Assembly: GCF_004569635.1 (NCBI RefSeq)
Contig: NZ_SPOZ01000004.1
Span: 1 to 64,000 of the forward strand
Reading direction: 5' to 3'
DNA length: 64,000 nucleotides
Origin: Streptococcus sp. LYSM12
GTDB lineage: Bacteria > Bacillota > Bacilli > Lactobacillales > Streptococcaceae
Shown: positions 1 through 9,429 of the stretch, in pieces
How positions within the stretch are numbered: the stretch's first letter is position 1
Layout: every line of letters starts with the position of its first letter
Made by a program: the position numbers and the translations under genes
Notes under the pieces: model-generated
What the model saw: only the letters and a program-made list of their open reading frames with translations
What the model was told of the DNA's origin: nothing
The model's database searches: none

Positions 1-468
1 GGAGACCCCAAATGTTTCAACAGCTGCTTGGTAGTCTTTGTCATGAGCAATGGTGTAGTTGACAATCTCCACACGTTCTTCAAAAGTGGTGTTGCGTCCT
101 TGTTTCATACGACTGTATCCTTTACTAGTAGCTTTTAATCCTTTACTACTAGTATACTCTTTTATCCATCTTGAGAGAACAGAACGAGACGAAATTTCAT
201 ACCGTTGACAGATGTCATAGGTTGATTCCTTTCCATCAAGATAATCCTGAACAGCTTGTTCTTTTAGCGCTTTGGAGTATCTTTTCCAAGTGTGCTTTTC
301 CCTAAGACCATCTACCCCGTCGCTTTCATATCGCTTCATCCAGTGTCTGATAGTATAATCAGACACTTGGTAGGTTTTCGTTAATTGACCGAGGGACTGC
401 TTATGACTCAGATACAACTGAAGGATTTCACATTTTTCTTCTACTGATTTTGGACTTCTTTTAGACAT
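1..468 (-). CDS. IS3-type transposase OrfA-like protein, partial (C-terminus beyond window)
   Basis: Open frame of 156 codons with no stop before the left edge. It starts MSKRSPKSVEEKCEILQLYL and has two helix-turn-helix units (about residues 20-50 and 75-105, the second around YDICQRYEISSRSVLSRW). This is the layout of the DNA-binding OrfA of IS3-family insertion sequences. A GGGGAG ribosome site lies 6 nt before the ATG. The catalytic OrfB would lie to the left of the window. A 14-bp perfect inverted repeat sits just upstream. The exact IS name cannot be told from this fragment. Confidence 0.75.
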   Translation of the reverse strand, partial: MSKRSPKSVEEKCEILQLYLSHKQSLGQLTKTYQVSDYTIRHWMKRYESDGVDGLREKHTWKRYSKALKEQAVQDYLDGKESTYDICQRYEISSRSVLSRWIKEYTSSKGLKATSKGYSRMKQGRNTTFEERVEIVNYTIAHDKDYQAAVETFGVS

Positions 469-474
469 ACGAAA

Positions 475-532
475 ACTCCCCTTATAGTGTCTAGTGAATT
501 TTTGTTTTTTCACTGTCTACTATAAGGGGAGT
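475..532. repeat. 14-bp perfect inverted repeat upstream of the IS orfA
   Basis: Arms 475-488 (ACTCCCCTTATAGT) and 519-532 are exact reverse complements, with a further AGTGA/TCACT pair inside. It directly precedes the transposase start. It could be a hairpin that limits read-through into the transposase, or part of the IS end. Confidence 0.6.
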
Positions 533-543
533 ATATCAAACTG

Positions 544-649
544 TATAGTCTTTTAGTTTACTTTTAGTACTAGGCATCGAGCTGCTGGCTGTACTGGAGT
601 ACGGCAAAGCGAGTGAACGAAGTAATAAAAGATAAACGAAATGACTATA
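544..649 (+). mobile_element. RUP-like MITE, copy 1
   Basis: 106-bp element that begins TATAGTCTTTTAG and ends AAACGAAATGACTATA, so its ends are inverted. The core GTACTGGAGTACGGCAAAGC and GAGTGAACGAAGTAATAAAA recur in five more copies in this window. It has no coding capacity. Size, termini and intergenic location resemble the pneumococcal RUP element, which is thought to be moved by an IS630-type transposase. Confidence 0.7.
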
Positions 650-703
650 ACATCACGATTGAGAGCCCCACTCCCTTTACTATCAAATTATGAACCTATT
701 TTC

Positions 704-2674
704 TTACAGTTCTTTCACAATATTCACTACATTTTCAACAGTAAAGCCATATTCTTCAATAACTTTAGCTGCTGGAGCAGAAGCTCCAAAAGTATCGATA
801 CCAAGTACCACACCATCTAAGCCAACATACTTGTACCAGCTTTGAGTTGCAGCCATTTCAATGGCTACACGGCGACGGACTGCATTTGGCAAGATTTCTT
901 CCTTATAGGTTGCATCTTGAGCATCAAAGAGCTCAGTTGACGGTACGCTAACGACCCGAACCTTGATTCCCTCTGTCGCTAATTGCTTAGCAGCTGTGAC
1001 TGCCAAGTTTACTTCTGAACCTGATGCAAGAAGAATGGTATCAAAACCTGCTTCTTCATAGACTACATATGCCCCTTTTGCAACCTTATCAAAATCAGTT
1101 CCTTCTTCTACCGTTAAGTTTTGGCGAGTAAGAACCAGAGCTGACGGAGTTGATTTGCTCGTCAATGACAAGTACCAAGCAGCCTGTGTTTCACGTGCAT
1201 CTGCTGGACGGAAGACATTCAAGTTTGGTAAGGCACGAAGACCCGCTAAATGTTCAATCGGTTCATGGGTTGGACCGTCTTCTCCAACCGCAATCGAATC
1301 ATGGGTAAAGACATAGGTTACTGGAAGTCCTTGAAGAGCAGACAAACGAATCGCTGCTTTCAAGTAGTCTGAGAAGACAAAGAATGTACCACCATAGACA
1401 CGAAGTCCACCGTGAGCTGCCATACCGTTCAAAACAGTTCCCATAGCAAATTCACGCACACCAAATTGGATATTACGGTTGAGACGATGTGCATCATCTT
1501 GTAGACCGTCCTCTTTGATATAGGTCATGTTTGAATGCGCCAAGTCAGCTGACCCACCCAAGAAAGTCGGAAGCACTTTCGCCACTGCGTTAATGGCATC
1601 TTGACTTGAGTTCCGAGTAGCTTGTGAGAAGCCTGCTTCGTGGACTGGGAAATCACTTGGTTTCAACTCTGCTACATCACGACCTTCAAGGATTGCAACG
1701 ACTTCTTCTGCCAATTCTGGGTAAGCTTCTCTATAATCTGCAACCAATTTTTCCCAGGCTACATAAGCTGCTTGACCTCGGTCAGCAACTTTTTCCTTGA
1801 AATCTGCATAGACTTCAGCTGGTACTTCAAATGGTGCATAATTCCAATCCAAAGCCTTGCGCGTTGCTTCTGCTTCTTCTGCTCCAAGTGGCGCACCATG
1901 AACAGCATTTGTTCCCTGTTTATTTGGAGAACCATGCCCAATGATTGTTTTCACTTCTATAAGAGCTGGCTTACCCGCTGCTTTTGCTTTTTCAATGGCT
2001 TGGTTGATAGCTACTACATCTGTTCCGTCTGCTACGAAATCTGTGTGCCAACCGTAGGCTTCATAGCGAGCACGTACATCTTCTGTAAAGGAATCTTTGG
2101 TTTCGCCGTCCAAATTAATATCATTTGAATCATAAAGAACGATGAGCTTATCTAATTTTTGCAAACCAGCATAAGAAGCAGCTTCGGCAGAAACACCCTC
2201 CATTAAGTCCCCATCACCACAAATAACATAGGTATAGTGGTCAAAGATATTATAGCCTTCTTTATTGTACTTAGCTGCAAGGAAACGTTCTGCCTGCGCA
2301 AATCCTGTCGCAGTTGCGATTCCTTGGCCGAGAGGTCCTGTCGTAATATCAACTCCAGCAGTGTGACCATATTCTGGATGACCTGGTGTTTTTGAGCCCC
2401 ATTGGCGGAAGTTTTTAATTTCGTCCATGCTGACTTCTTCAAAACCAGATAGGTGAAGAAGAGCATAAATTAACATTGAACCATGTCCAGCTGATAAGAC
2501 AAAACGGTCACGGTTCATCCAATTTGGTACCTGTGGATTGATACGTATGTGGTTGGTAAAAAGACTGTAGGCCATTGGAGCTTGCCCCATGACTGCTCCT
2601 GGGTGACCTGATTTCGATTTTTCAATGGCATCTATTCCAAGAAAACGAATCGCATTGACTGATACGTGTGACAT
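704..2674 (-). CDS. tkt: Transketolase
   Basis: 656 residues, the usual length for bacterial transketolase. It moves two-carbon ketol units between pentose, triose and hexose phosphates using thiamine diphosphate. The N-terminal thiamine domain shows GHGSMLIYALLHLSG and the GDGDLMEGVSAEAASYAG metal/TPP motif. The central pyrimidine domain shows EDGPTHEPIEHLA, followed by the C-terminal domain. A GAGGAGG ribosome site lies close to the ATG. A strong 15-bp inverted repeat and a weak cre-like sequence lie upstream. It is downstream of two polyol dehydrogenases and a PTS, which suggests a role in using the pentose phosphates they yield. Confidence 0.95.
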   Translation of the reverse strand: MSHVSVNAIRFLGIDAIEKSKSGHPGAVMGQAPMAYSLFTNHIRINPQVPNWMNRDRFVLSAGHGSMLIYALLHLSGFEEVSMDEIKNFRQWGSKTPGHPEYGHTAGVDITTGPLGQGIATATGFAQAERFLAAKYNKEGYNIFDHYTYVICGDGDLMEGVSAEAASYAGLQKLDKLIVLYDSNDINLDGETKDSFTEDVRARYEAYGWHTDFVADGTDVVAINQAIEKAKAAGKPALIEVKTIIGHGSPNKQGTNAVHGAPLGAEEAEATRKALDWNYAPFEVPAEVYADFKEKVADRGQAAYVAWEKLVADYREAYPELAEEVVAILEGRDVAELKPSDFPVHEAGFSQATRNSSQDAINAVAKVLPTFLGGSADLAHSNMTYIKEDGLQDDAHRLNRNIQFGVREFAMGTVLNGMAAHGGLRVYGGTFFVFSDYLKAAIRLSALQGLPVTYVFTHDSIAVGEDGPTHEPIEHLAGLRALPNLNVFRPADARETQAAWYLSLTSKSTPSALVLTRQNLTVEEGTDFDKVAKGAYVVYEEAGFDTILLASGSEVNLAVTAAKQLATEGIKVRVVSVPSTELFDAQDATYKEEILPNAVRRRVAIEMAATQSWYKYVGLDGVVLGIDTFGASAPAAKVIEEYGFTVENVVNIVKEL

Positions 2675-2714
2675 ATCTTCCTCCTCTTAAAAAGTTATTC
2701 TAGTTCTATTATAG

Positions 2715-2769
2715 CATAAAGCGTTTTCGTTGTTACAATAAGTTCAACATTTGGACTTATTGTAACAAC
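2715..2769. promoter_or_regulatory. tkt upstream regulatory region: cre-like site and perfect 15-bp inverted repeat
   Basis: Arms 2729-2743 (GTTGTTACAATAAGT) and 2755-2769 are exact reverse complements with an 11-nt loop. Just beside them, ATAAAGCGTTTTCG (2715-2728) matches 11 of 14 positions of the CcpA cre consensus. The loop contains CATTTGGACT, which also occurs in the operator-like element upstream of ulaA. It may be an operator or a structured 5' leader. Confidence 0.5.
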
Positions 2770-3117
2770 CCCTACCACAAGTAAACTACCTTGAGGCAGG
2801 AAACCGTTTCTATCATCACGAAAATGAAGCTCTATCGTGATGCCCAGTTTCCAATATCCTCGCCTTATAGTTTCTAGGCTCCTACGACTACAGATATGTC
2901 AAACTGTTCAAACTCTGGGTCGCCCTTGTCAGCGGCTTGCTTTTGTTCGGTCACTGGGCGGTAGAGTTGCTCTCCGCTGCCTTTTGTTTGTGATAAATTT
3001 CGCTATCCTCAACAAGGCAGCAACCGTCTTTCAAGAAGCTCTCGTTCGACCACCTCGTTTAGAGCTTGTTCCTTGTACAGATACGAAAAACAATCCAAGT
3101 GGAGAGGGATGTTCCCC
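2770..3117. other. Intergenic region between tkt and the dehydrogenase genes
   Basis: No credible gene. It holds one 8-bp stem hairpin (CATCACGA 2814-2821 with TCGTGATG 2835-2842). The right end runs into MITE copy 2. Open frames here lack ribosome sites and run into the MITE. Confidence 0.5.
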
Positions 3118-3223
3118 TATAGTATTTTGGTTTTCTTTTAGTACTGGGCAACGAGATGCGGGCTGTACTAGAGTACGGCAAAGCGAGTGAACGAAGTAAT
3201 AAAAGATAAACGAAAGGGCTATA
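3118..3223 (+). mobile_element. RUP-like MITE, copy 2
   Basis: Same element as at 544-649, with TATAGT at one end and GGGCTATA at the other. The core GTACTAGAGTACGGCAAAGC is conserved. It ends 6 nt from the stop codon of the dehydrogenase gene, so it could act as that gene's 3' end structure. Confidence 0.7.
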
Positions 3224-3229
3224 TCTTGA

Positions 3230-4291
3230 TTAAATCTCTCCTGGATTTGATTCAATCATCACTTTAAATTCTTTTCCACCCATGACAGCTTCAAACGCTT
3301 GTCTCCATTCCTCTAATGGAAATTTTTGAGTAATCATCTTGTCAATATTGATTGCTCCTTTGTTTAAGAGGTGAATGGCAACTGGCCAGTCAAATGGATT
3401 TTGTGAGCGACAACCCACATATTCAATTTCACGTTGAATGATAGATTCTGTATCTAATTCCGTGTATTTCCTCGCAAAAAGTCCTACTTGAATAAAACGA
3501 CCACGTTTCTTGATGAGCGGCAATACCTGATTGACTGCTGGAGAAGCTCCTGATGCATCATACGCCTTATCAACACCATAGCCATCTGTGTATCGGTGAA
3601 CAATCGTAGCCAAATCTTCCTTTTGTGTATCTACCACTACATCGGCTCCCAATTCTTTTGCAAAGGCTAGACGACCTGCATCCTGACTAATTCCTGTCAT
3701 GATGACAAAGGCACCGATGTCTTTGGCAATTTGTAATAAGAACAAGCCAATCGGACCAGGTCCCATAATGATGATTTTATCATGAAGACTCAGCTGGCTC
3801 TTTTGATACATGGCATGTACACAGCAGGCTAGAGGTTCCGTCATGGCTGCCCCCTCATAACTGAGAGAATCTGGCAAAATATGAACACTTTCTTCGCGAG
3901 TCAAAACATACTTGGCCATTGATCCATTCTGCTGAGTTCCAATTCCCCTGCGCTTCATCGCCAAGTTATAGAGCTTATCATGTGTGTAAATATCGGTACT
4001 TGTTTCAAACGTTGTTTCACTCGTCACACGATCGCCAATCTTAACCTTTGTTACTTGATCACCAACTGCTACTACTTGACCAGAAAATTCATGGCCGAGA
4101 ACGACAGGTGTTGCAGGATTATTATACTCACCTTTGAACGTATGAATGTCTGAACCACAGATTCCTGTAAAGGCTACTTTAATAAGTACCTTATCCCCCT
4201 CAGCCTTTGGCACAGGTAATTCTAAAAAATCCATTTTATCATAGCCGGGTTCTGTTTTAAAGACCCCTTTCATTTTATCTGGAATGATCAT
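3230..4291 (-). CDS. Zinc-type medium-chain polyol dehydrogenase, without structural zinc lobe
   Basis: 353 residues of the threonine/sorbitol dehydrogenase superfamily, predicted to oxidise a sugar alcohol or its phosphate with NAD(P). It shows the catalytic-zinc residues GICGSDIH and GHEFSGQV and a Rossmann glycine motif GPGPIGL. The four-cysteine structural-zinc loop present in its neighbour is absent (TTFETSTDIYTHDKL stands there). I chose the start MIIPDKMKG because GGAG lies 7 nt upstream; this overlaps the upstream gene by 17 nt, so the two are translationally coupled. Substrate is not determined. Confidence 0.85.
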   Translation of the reverse strand: MIIPDKMKGVFKTEPGYDKMDFLELPVPKAEGDKVLIKVAFTGICGSDIHTFKGEYNNPATPVVLGHEFSGQVVAVGDQVTKVKIGDRVTSETTFETSTDIYTHDKLYNLAMKRRGIGTQQNGSMAKYVLTREESVHILPDSLSYEGAAMTEPLACCVHAMYQKSQLSLHDKIIIMGPGPIGLFLLQIAKDIGAFVIMTGISQDAGRLAFAKELGADVVVDTQKEDLATIVHRYTDGYGVDKAYDASGASPAVNQVLPLIKKRGRFIQVGLFARKYTELDTESIIQREIEYVGCRSQNPFDWPVAIHLLNKGAINIDKMITQKFPLEEWRQAFEAVMGGKEFKVMIESNPGEI

Positions 4292-5354
4292 GTTCGTCTC
4301 CATCTGTATCACTTTCAGGGAAAAGCATCACCTTGTTATAGGACTCTTCCCTATTCACTGTTAGATTAAAAGCTTTCTGAATCTCCTCAAGTTTAAAGCG
4401 ATGAGAAATCATATCTTTCAACTGAATTTTACCCGCCTCAATAAACTCAACTGAGTGAGTCCACTCTTTACCAGGAAATGGTGCAGAATAAGAATTCCAG
4501 AAACCTTTTACTGTATATTCCCGTCTAAAAATATTTTCAAAGGCACGCTGGCGCAACAATACATCTGTATACGCAATACCTTGATAACCAATTTGACCAC
4601 CTTTTCTGGTAATTAAGAGGCATTGTTCTTCTGTTATCTTAGACCCCGCACATTCTAAGGCAATATCAACACCTAGGCCATCGGTCCATCTTGCAACTGC
4701 TTCTTCTAGCGATTCTTCTAAAGGATTGATTGTATCCGTTACTCCATATTTTTTGGATTCTTCTAGCTTATTGGGATCAATATCAATTCCAATAATTCGT
4801 TTGACTCCCGCTAAACGAAGCCATTGAACGCTTAAAATACCAATCGTACCTAAACCAAATACCGCTACTTGGTCACCGACTTGTGGATCCAAACCCATGA
4901 CACCATGGGCAGCCACTGCCAACGGTTCAATCATGGCAGCCTCTTCATAAGAGATTTTTTCCCCAATGTTCAAGACATTTGTTTCTGGTACTACAACGTA
5001 CTCTTCAAAACCACCGTAGTAATGAGAACCAATCATCCGATAGTCTTCACAAAGTTGATATTTACCCTCACGACAGTAGATACATTGGTTACAAGGCAAG
5101 AACGGCACAATCGCGACACGATCACCGACTGATACCCCCTTTACATCTTCTCCTACTGCCTCTATTTGACCTGAAAATTCATGCCCCATAACCATGGGCA
5201 AATCATATTTCCACTCACTTTGCATTTTATGAATATCAGAGCCGCAGATTCCTGCGGCTTTGACTTTTACTAAAACTTCCTGCGACCGTGGAATTGGCTT
5301 ATCCATTTCATGGATTTCAAAATGATTTAGTTCTGTCAACAATGCTGCTTTCAT
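4275..5354 (-). CDS. Zinc-dependent polyol-phosphate dehydrogenase, galactitol-1-phosphate 5-dehydrogenase-like
   Basis: 359 residues of the GatD/sorbitol dehydrogenase family. It shows GICGSDIH and GHEFSGQ for the catalytic zinc, CNQCIYCREGKYQLC for the structural zinc, and the nucleotide motif GLGTIG. Its probable role is to oxidise the phosphorylated alitol delivered by the galactitol-type PTS encoded upstream beyond the repeat block. A strong GAGGGGAGAGG ribosome site precedes the ATG. The C-terminus ends in an unusual acidic and histidine tail (DTDGDEHDHSR) that overlaps the next gene. A galactitol substrate is only one option; a pentitol phosphate is also plausible. Confidence 0.85.
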   Translation of the reverse strand: MKAALLTELNHFEIHEMDKPIPRSQEVLVKVKAAGICGSDIHKMQSEWKYDLPMVMGHEFSGQIEAVGEDVKGVSVGDRVAIVPFLPCNQCIYCREGKYQLCEDYRMIGSHYYGGFEEYVVVPETNVLNIGEKISYEEAAMIEPLAVAAHGVMGLDPQVGDQVAVFGLGTIGILSVQWLRLAGVKRIIGIDIDPNKLEESKKYGVTDTINPLEESLEEAVARWTDGLGVDIALECAGSKITEEQCLLITRKGGQIGYQGIAYTDVLLRQRAFENIFRREYTVKGFWNSYSAPFPGKEWTHSVEFIEAGKIQLKDMISHRFKLEEIQKAFNLTVNREESYNKVMLFPESDTDGDEHDHSR

Positions 5355-5580
5355 TGTTCTTTCACCTCTCCCCTCACTACACCTATATATATCCTTTACC
5401 CATTGCGCTGGTTAATTCCTAAACTTCCCATTTTAAACGTATCGATTGTCATTCCGCCAAAGCCCAAAATTAGTTATACATACTGTTCGAACAATCACTT
5501 TCAAAACGAACTAACTCAACAGATATCCTTGATAAAAATAAATCTCTACCTCATCACACCAACCAAAAACTGTATCAGAA
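5355..5580. other. Intergenic region upstream of the dehydrogenase pair
   Basis: AT-rich spacer between the dehydrogenase start and repeat block R1. I see no gene and no clear promoter that I would defend. Confidence 0.4.
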
Positions 5581-5790
5581 AGGGACGTAGCCGTTGTAAA
5601 CTATGTTCACTTACGGATACGGCTCCCTTTAGGGGGACGTAGCCGTTGTAAACTATGTTCGCTTACGGATACGGCTCCCTTTAGGGGGACGTAGCCGTTG
5701 TAAACTATGTTCGCTTACGGATACGACTCCCTTTAGGGGGACGTAGAGGTTGCAACTTTAGTTGCTTACAGATGTGGCTACCTGAGCTTA
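5581..5790 (+). repeat. 52-bp tandem array in repeat block R1
   Basis: GACGTAG recurs at 5584, 5636, 5688 and 5740, an exact 52-bp period. Three units are nearly identical (GTAGCCGTTGTAAACTATGT, then TTACGGATACGGCTCCCTTT) and the fourth diverges. Each unit can fold (AGCCG with CGGCT). There are no spacers, so it is not a CRISPR array. The same unit occurs in opposite orientation at 20940-21272. Confidence 0.85.
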
Positions 5791-7321
5791 ATAACTAGCA
5801 GGGCGATGTCATTGATTGCAAAACAACGAATACTTAAAGAAAATAGACAAGGAAAAACAATCAAAGGTAGGATATTGTTCTTGTATATTCAAGGAAATAG
5901 GCTGAAAACCTCCACTGGAGCTTTTCACTCGTCAGATTTTCTACTTTTACCGTAGCTATTGCAGGCTGTGCCTGCTTTACAGATATGGAAGAAACTATCC
6001 AGCGGAGAGTTTCTTAGACACAAGGTACATTCGCTTTTTACACGCCCTTGTATCTTGGTGTAATTGAACACGCCCTAAACTCTGTGCGAAAAAGATAAAT
6101 TTTCCTAGAAACTAACGTTTCTTCGTCAAATTTCCTATTTTCGCTTTGAGTTTTTAACGGGCTTTGTATCTTGCTGTAATTGAACACAGCCTACGAGCTG
6201 CGTAAAAAAGAAACGCAACTGTTGCAACTTTAGTTGCTTACAGGTGTGGTTACCTTTAGGTATAGGTTTTCTGGAGTCTACAGACTCTGCGTCAACCTCC
6301 TATTTTTATCTTGCTCGCTTCAACAGTCTAGAAAGACTGTTGAAGGTGGCAGATAAAACGAGTGAAACTCGTGTCAAACGGCTTTTGTATCTTGATGTAA
6401 CTGAACGCGGGCTACAACTCTTCGACAAAAAGACCAATCTCATTGGTTGCAAGTCAACCTGCTTCGATTGTTTAGCGGTATCTAGCTGGCTCCTCCCTGC
6501 ATTTTATTGGTGACGAGCCTAGCTATCTTCGCAGGGGTCTCACAACGAAGCGTTCCGCTTCTGTTCGGCCGCCTATTTTTCATTCGCTTTTTAAACGCCC
6601 TTGTATCTTGGTGTAATTGAACACGCCCTAAACTCTGTGCGAAAAAGATAAATTTTCCTAGAAACTAACGTTTCTTCGTCAAATTTCCTATTTTCGCTTT
6701 GAGTTTTTAACGGGCTTTGTATCTTGCTGTAATTGAACACAGCCTACGAGCTGCGTAAAAAAGAAACGCAACTGTTGCAACTTTAGTTGCTTACAGGTGT
6801 GGTTACCTTTAGGTATAGGTTTCCTGGAGTCTACAGACTCTGCGTCAACCTCCTATTTTTATCTTGCTCGCTTCAACAGTCTAGAAAGACTGTTGAAGGT
6901 GGCAGATAAAACGAGTGAAACTCGTGTCAAACGGCTTTTGTATCTTGTAATTGAACTCGGGTTAAAAGCTCGGAAAAAAGAGACGAAGCCGTTGCGAACC
7001 ATGTTCGCTTACGGATACGGCTACCTTTAGGTGCCAAGCTCATTGGTTGCAAGTCAACCTGCTTCGATTGTTTAGCGGTATCTAGCTGGCTCCTCCCTGC
7101 ATTTTATTGGTGACGAGCCTAGCTATCTTCGCAGGGGTCTCACTACGAAGCGTTTCGCTTCTGTTCGGCCGCCTATTTTTCATTCGCTTTTTAAACGCCC
7201 TCGTATCTTGGTGTAATTGAACACGGGCTAAAAGCTCGGAAAAAAGATAAATACTCCTAGAAGCAGAAGCTTCCTCGTCGTATTTCCTATTTTTCATTCG
7301 CTTTTTAAACGCCCTTGTATC
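5791..7321. repeat. Repeat block R1: large intergenic duplicated sequences
   Basis: About 1.5 kb with no credible gene. A 364-bp segment at 6031-6394 recurs at 6584-6947 (period 553), and about 190 bp at 6436-6625 recur at 7036-7226 (period 600). The phrase CGCCCTTGTATCTTGGTGTA is used repeatedly. The block begins immediately after the EIIC stop codon. The same sequences occur inverted in block R2. Identical open frames at 6244 and 6797 follow the repeat, lack ribosome sites and are not called as genes. Confidence 0.85.
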
Positions 7322-8590
7322 TTATGTGAATAATTGTGCAAATTTCAAGATAAGCCAGTTAAGGACATTACCACCCATATCAAGGCTTGATACGAGAGTA
7401 GCTCCCGCTGGGAATTCATACACACCACGCATCATTTCTGTATGTTCTGGTGCAAAGTTTGTTGCCATGTAAAGTGCAAATGTAATAACGATAGCGCCTG
7501 TAATGACAGATTGAATGATATTGCCTTTGCGGTTAGCGACAATTAGTGATACGTAAAATGGAATGGTCGCTAAGTCACCAAACGGTAAAACTTTGTTTCC
7601 TGGTAAGATAATGGCAATCAATAAAGTGATTGGTACAAGGAGCAAACCTGTTGCAAGGTTAGCCGGGTGACCAGTTGTAAGGGCCGCATCCATACCAAGA
7701 TAGATGGTACGATCGCTATTTCCGTTACGTTTTTGCAAGAAGTCCCGAGCTGCTTCTGAGATTGGAATCAACCCCTCCATCAGAATTTTAACCATACGAG
7801 GCATCAAGAACATAACTGCCCCCATATTAATTCCCATTGTGATGATGCCACCAGCATCATATCCACCAAGTGCTGCGATTGCCGCACCGATAATAATCCC
7901 CATCATCATCGGCTCACCAAAGATACCAAATTTCTCTTGAATTGTGTCTGCACTAACCTCAAGCTTATTTAAACCAGGAATTTTACCAACGAGGATCCCC
8001 ACAGGGATACCAATCAAACCAAAGGCATCAGTAGAGCCAGTTGGAAGACTAACGCCCTCTAATCCATAAAATTTTTCAACCATTGGGGCTGTCCAGTCTG
8101 CGATAAGTAGGCAGGCAATTTCATAAAGGACACCGCATAAGATTGAGAACCACCAGTTTCCACCGGTTACGATATAACCGGTTGCGGCAGCGGCGATAAA
8201 ATGCCAGTAATTCCACAAGTCAATATCGAGAGTCTTCGTAGTCTTAGTGAACAACATAATCAAGTTCACAACTACACAGATTGGAATCATGATAGCAGAC
8301 ACTGGAGCTGCCCAAGCTGCTGCTGCCGCTGAGGGCCAACCAGTATCAATAATATTCAATGATACGCCAAAGTTTTCAACCATTGCTTGTGCTGCAGGAC
8401 CTAAATTGCTAGACAAAACACCAATAACAAGGTTAATTCCAATGAAACCGATACCTACCGTCAAACCTGACTTAAGCGATTTGCCAAATGGTAGTCTGAA
8501 AATCAATCCTACAATTGTCAACATGATTGGAAGCATGACAGATGCCCCTAATCCAAGAATATACTGAACAACGTCGTTAATAACACTCAT
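7322..8590 (-). CDS. PTS galactitol-type EIIC permease
   Basis: 422 residues, a polytopic membrane protein of the EIIC Gat family. It carries a sugar alcohol across the membrane for phosphorylation by its EIIB partner. Long hydrophobic segments occur throughout (for example near 15-60, 95-115 and 330-350), and GFIGINLVIGVL and the conserved loop around TGHPANLATG are typical. It follows EIIB by 22 nt in one operon. Its stop codon lies directly at the edge of repeat block R1. The substrate is not shown by sequence; pentitol or hexitol are both possible. Confidence 0.88.
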   Translation of the reverse strand: MSVINDVVQYILGLGASVMLPIMLTIVGLIFRLPFGKSLKSGLTVGIGFIGINLVIGVLSSNLGPAAQAMVENFGVSLNIIDTGWPSAAAAAWAAPVSAIMIPICVVVNLIMLFTKTTKTLDIDLWNYWHFIAAAATGYIVTGGNWWFSILCGVLYEIACLLIADWTAPMVEKFYGLEGVSLPTGSTDAFGLIGIPVGILVGKIPGLNKLEVSADTIQEKFGIFGEPMMMGIIIGAAIAALGGYDAGGIITMGINMGAVMFLMPRMVKILMEGLIPISEAARDFLQKRNGNSDRTIYLGMDAALTTGHPANLATGLLLVPITLLIAIILPGNKVLPFGDLATIPFYVSLIVANRKGNIIQSVITGAIVITFALYMATNFAPEHTEMMRGVYEFPAGATLVSSLDMGGNVLNWLILKFAQLFT

Positions 8591-8612
8591 TGTTTCATCT
8601 CCTTTTTATTTT

Positions 8613-8906
8613 TTATCCTAAAATTGAGTGTGCAGCTTCCAAGATTTGTTCGTCAACCTTGTCTGCATTTATACCAGTTAGATACCCCATCGCTTTGATT
8701 GCTGGGATACTAAATTCACCTGGAAGTAGGGTTGTTGTAATCAACATATCTGCATCTGCTTCTCTTGCTTTTGCTTCTGCAATTTTAATTTGAATAATAT
8801 CAACATCGATATTGTTTGCTTTAAACAAATCCTCTACACGTTTCATTACCACTGTTGACGTAGCAATTCCTGCGCCACATGCCACCAATACTTTAAGTTT
8901 AGCCAT
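8613..8906 (-). CDS. PTS galactitol-type EIIB component
   Basis: 97 residues, a single EIIB domain. The phospho-accepting cysteine is in the N-terminal loop VACGAGIATSTV. It passes phosphate from EIIA to the incoming alitol. It lies between EIIA and EIIC with short gaps and has a good GGAGAAC ribosome site. Confidence 0.9.
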   Translation of the reverse strand: MAKLKVLVACGAGIATSTVVMKRVEDLFKANNIDVDIIQIKIAEAKAREADADMLITTTLLPGEFSIPAIKAMGYLTGINADKVDEQILEAAHSILG

Positions 8907-8926
8907 AAGCTGTTCTCCTTTATGGA

Positions 8927-9403
8927 TTATAAATTATTATTTTTTACAATAGTCAATAACTGCTCTGTTGTTTCAGCAACTAAGAGTTGACTTAATACCT
9001 CTGGATTTTGGAGTAGTTTCATCAAGGATTGAAGCATGTCCAACTGAGCATGAGGCTGGTTCAAACCAAGAACAAATACGATATTGGCTGCAACCATTTG
9101 ATCTAAATCTTCCATACTCTTGAATGCAACCGGCTCTGCATTGGTAATGATCGCCACAAATTCCTTATGGACACATTCAGCATCTGTATGGGGAATTGCC
9201 ACTCCAAAATCCTCTAATTGAATACCCGTTGGAAATGTTTCCTCACGCTGTTTTACGCGCTCTAGGAAGTCTTCCCGTACATATCCTTTGTCAAAAGCAA
9301 CTGTCGATACTTCTGTAAACAGTTCTTTATTGGAAGAATAACGTTTTTGCGTAAAAATTAAAGGTTCATTTAGATAATCCGATAATTTAATAGCTGCCGT
9401 CAT
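8927..9403 (-). CDS. PTS EIIA component, fructose/galactitol type
   Basis: 158 residues. The phosphorylated histidine is in the motif GVAIPHTDAECV. It takes phosphate from HPr and gives it to EIIB. I chose MTAAIKLSDYL as the start because AAGGAG lies just upstream of that ATG; a longer open frame overlaps the regulator's stop. First structural gene of the PTS after the regulator. Confidence 0.88.
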   Translation of the reverse strand: MTAAIKLSDYLNEPLIFTQKRYSSNKELFTEVSTVAFDKGYVREDFLERVKQREETFPTGIQLEDFGVAIPHTDAECVHKEFVAIITNAEPVAFKSMEDLDQMVAANIVFVLGLNQPHAQLDMLQSLMKLLQNPEVLSQLLVAETTEQLLTIVKNNNL

Positions 9404-9429
9404 TGTAGCAATCTCCTTTTTTATAGTTC

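Noticed and set aside
475..532. Inverted repeat as a normal gene terminator
   Set aside because: No gene ends into it on either strand; it lies upstream of the transposase start.
1640..2128. 162-codon open frame opposite tkt
   Set aside because: Shadow of the transketolase gene with cysteine/phenylalanine-rich nonsense composition.
2837..3190. 117-codon plus-strand open frame
   Set aside because: No ribosome site, no recognisable protein features, and it runs into a MITE.
5581..5790. Repeat array that could be taken for CRISPR
   Set aside because: Units of 52 bp are contiguous with no unique spacers, and no cas genes are present.
6244..7030. Two open frames with identical starts (MWLPLGIGFLESTDSASTSY) at 6244 and 6797
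   Set aside because: They are copies of a non-coding repeat, have no ribosome sites, and diverge into unrelated ends when the repeat stops.
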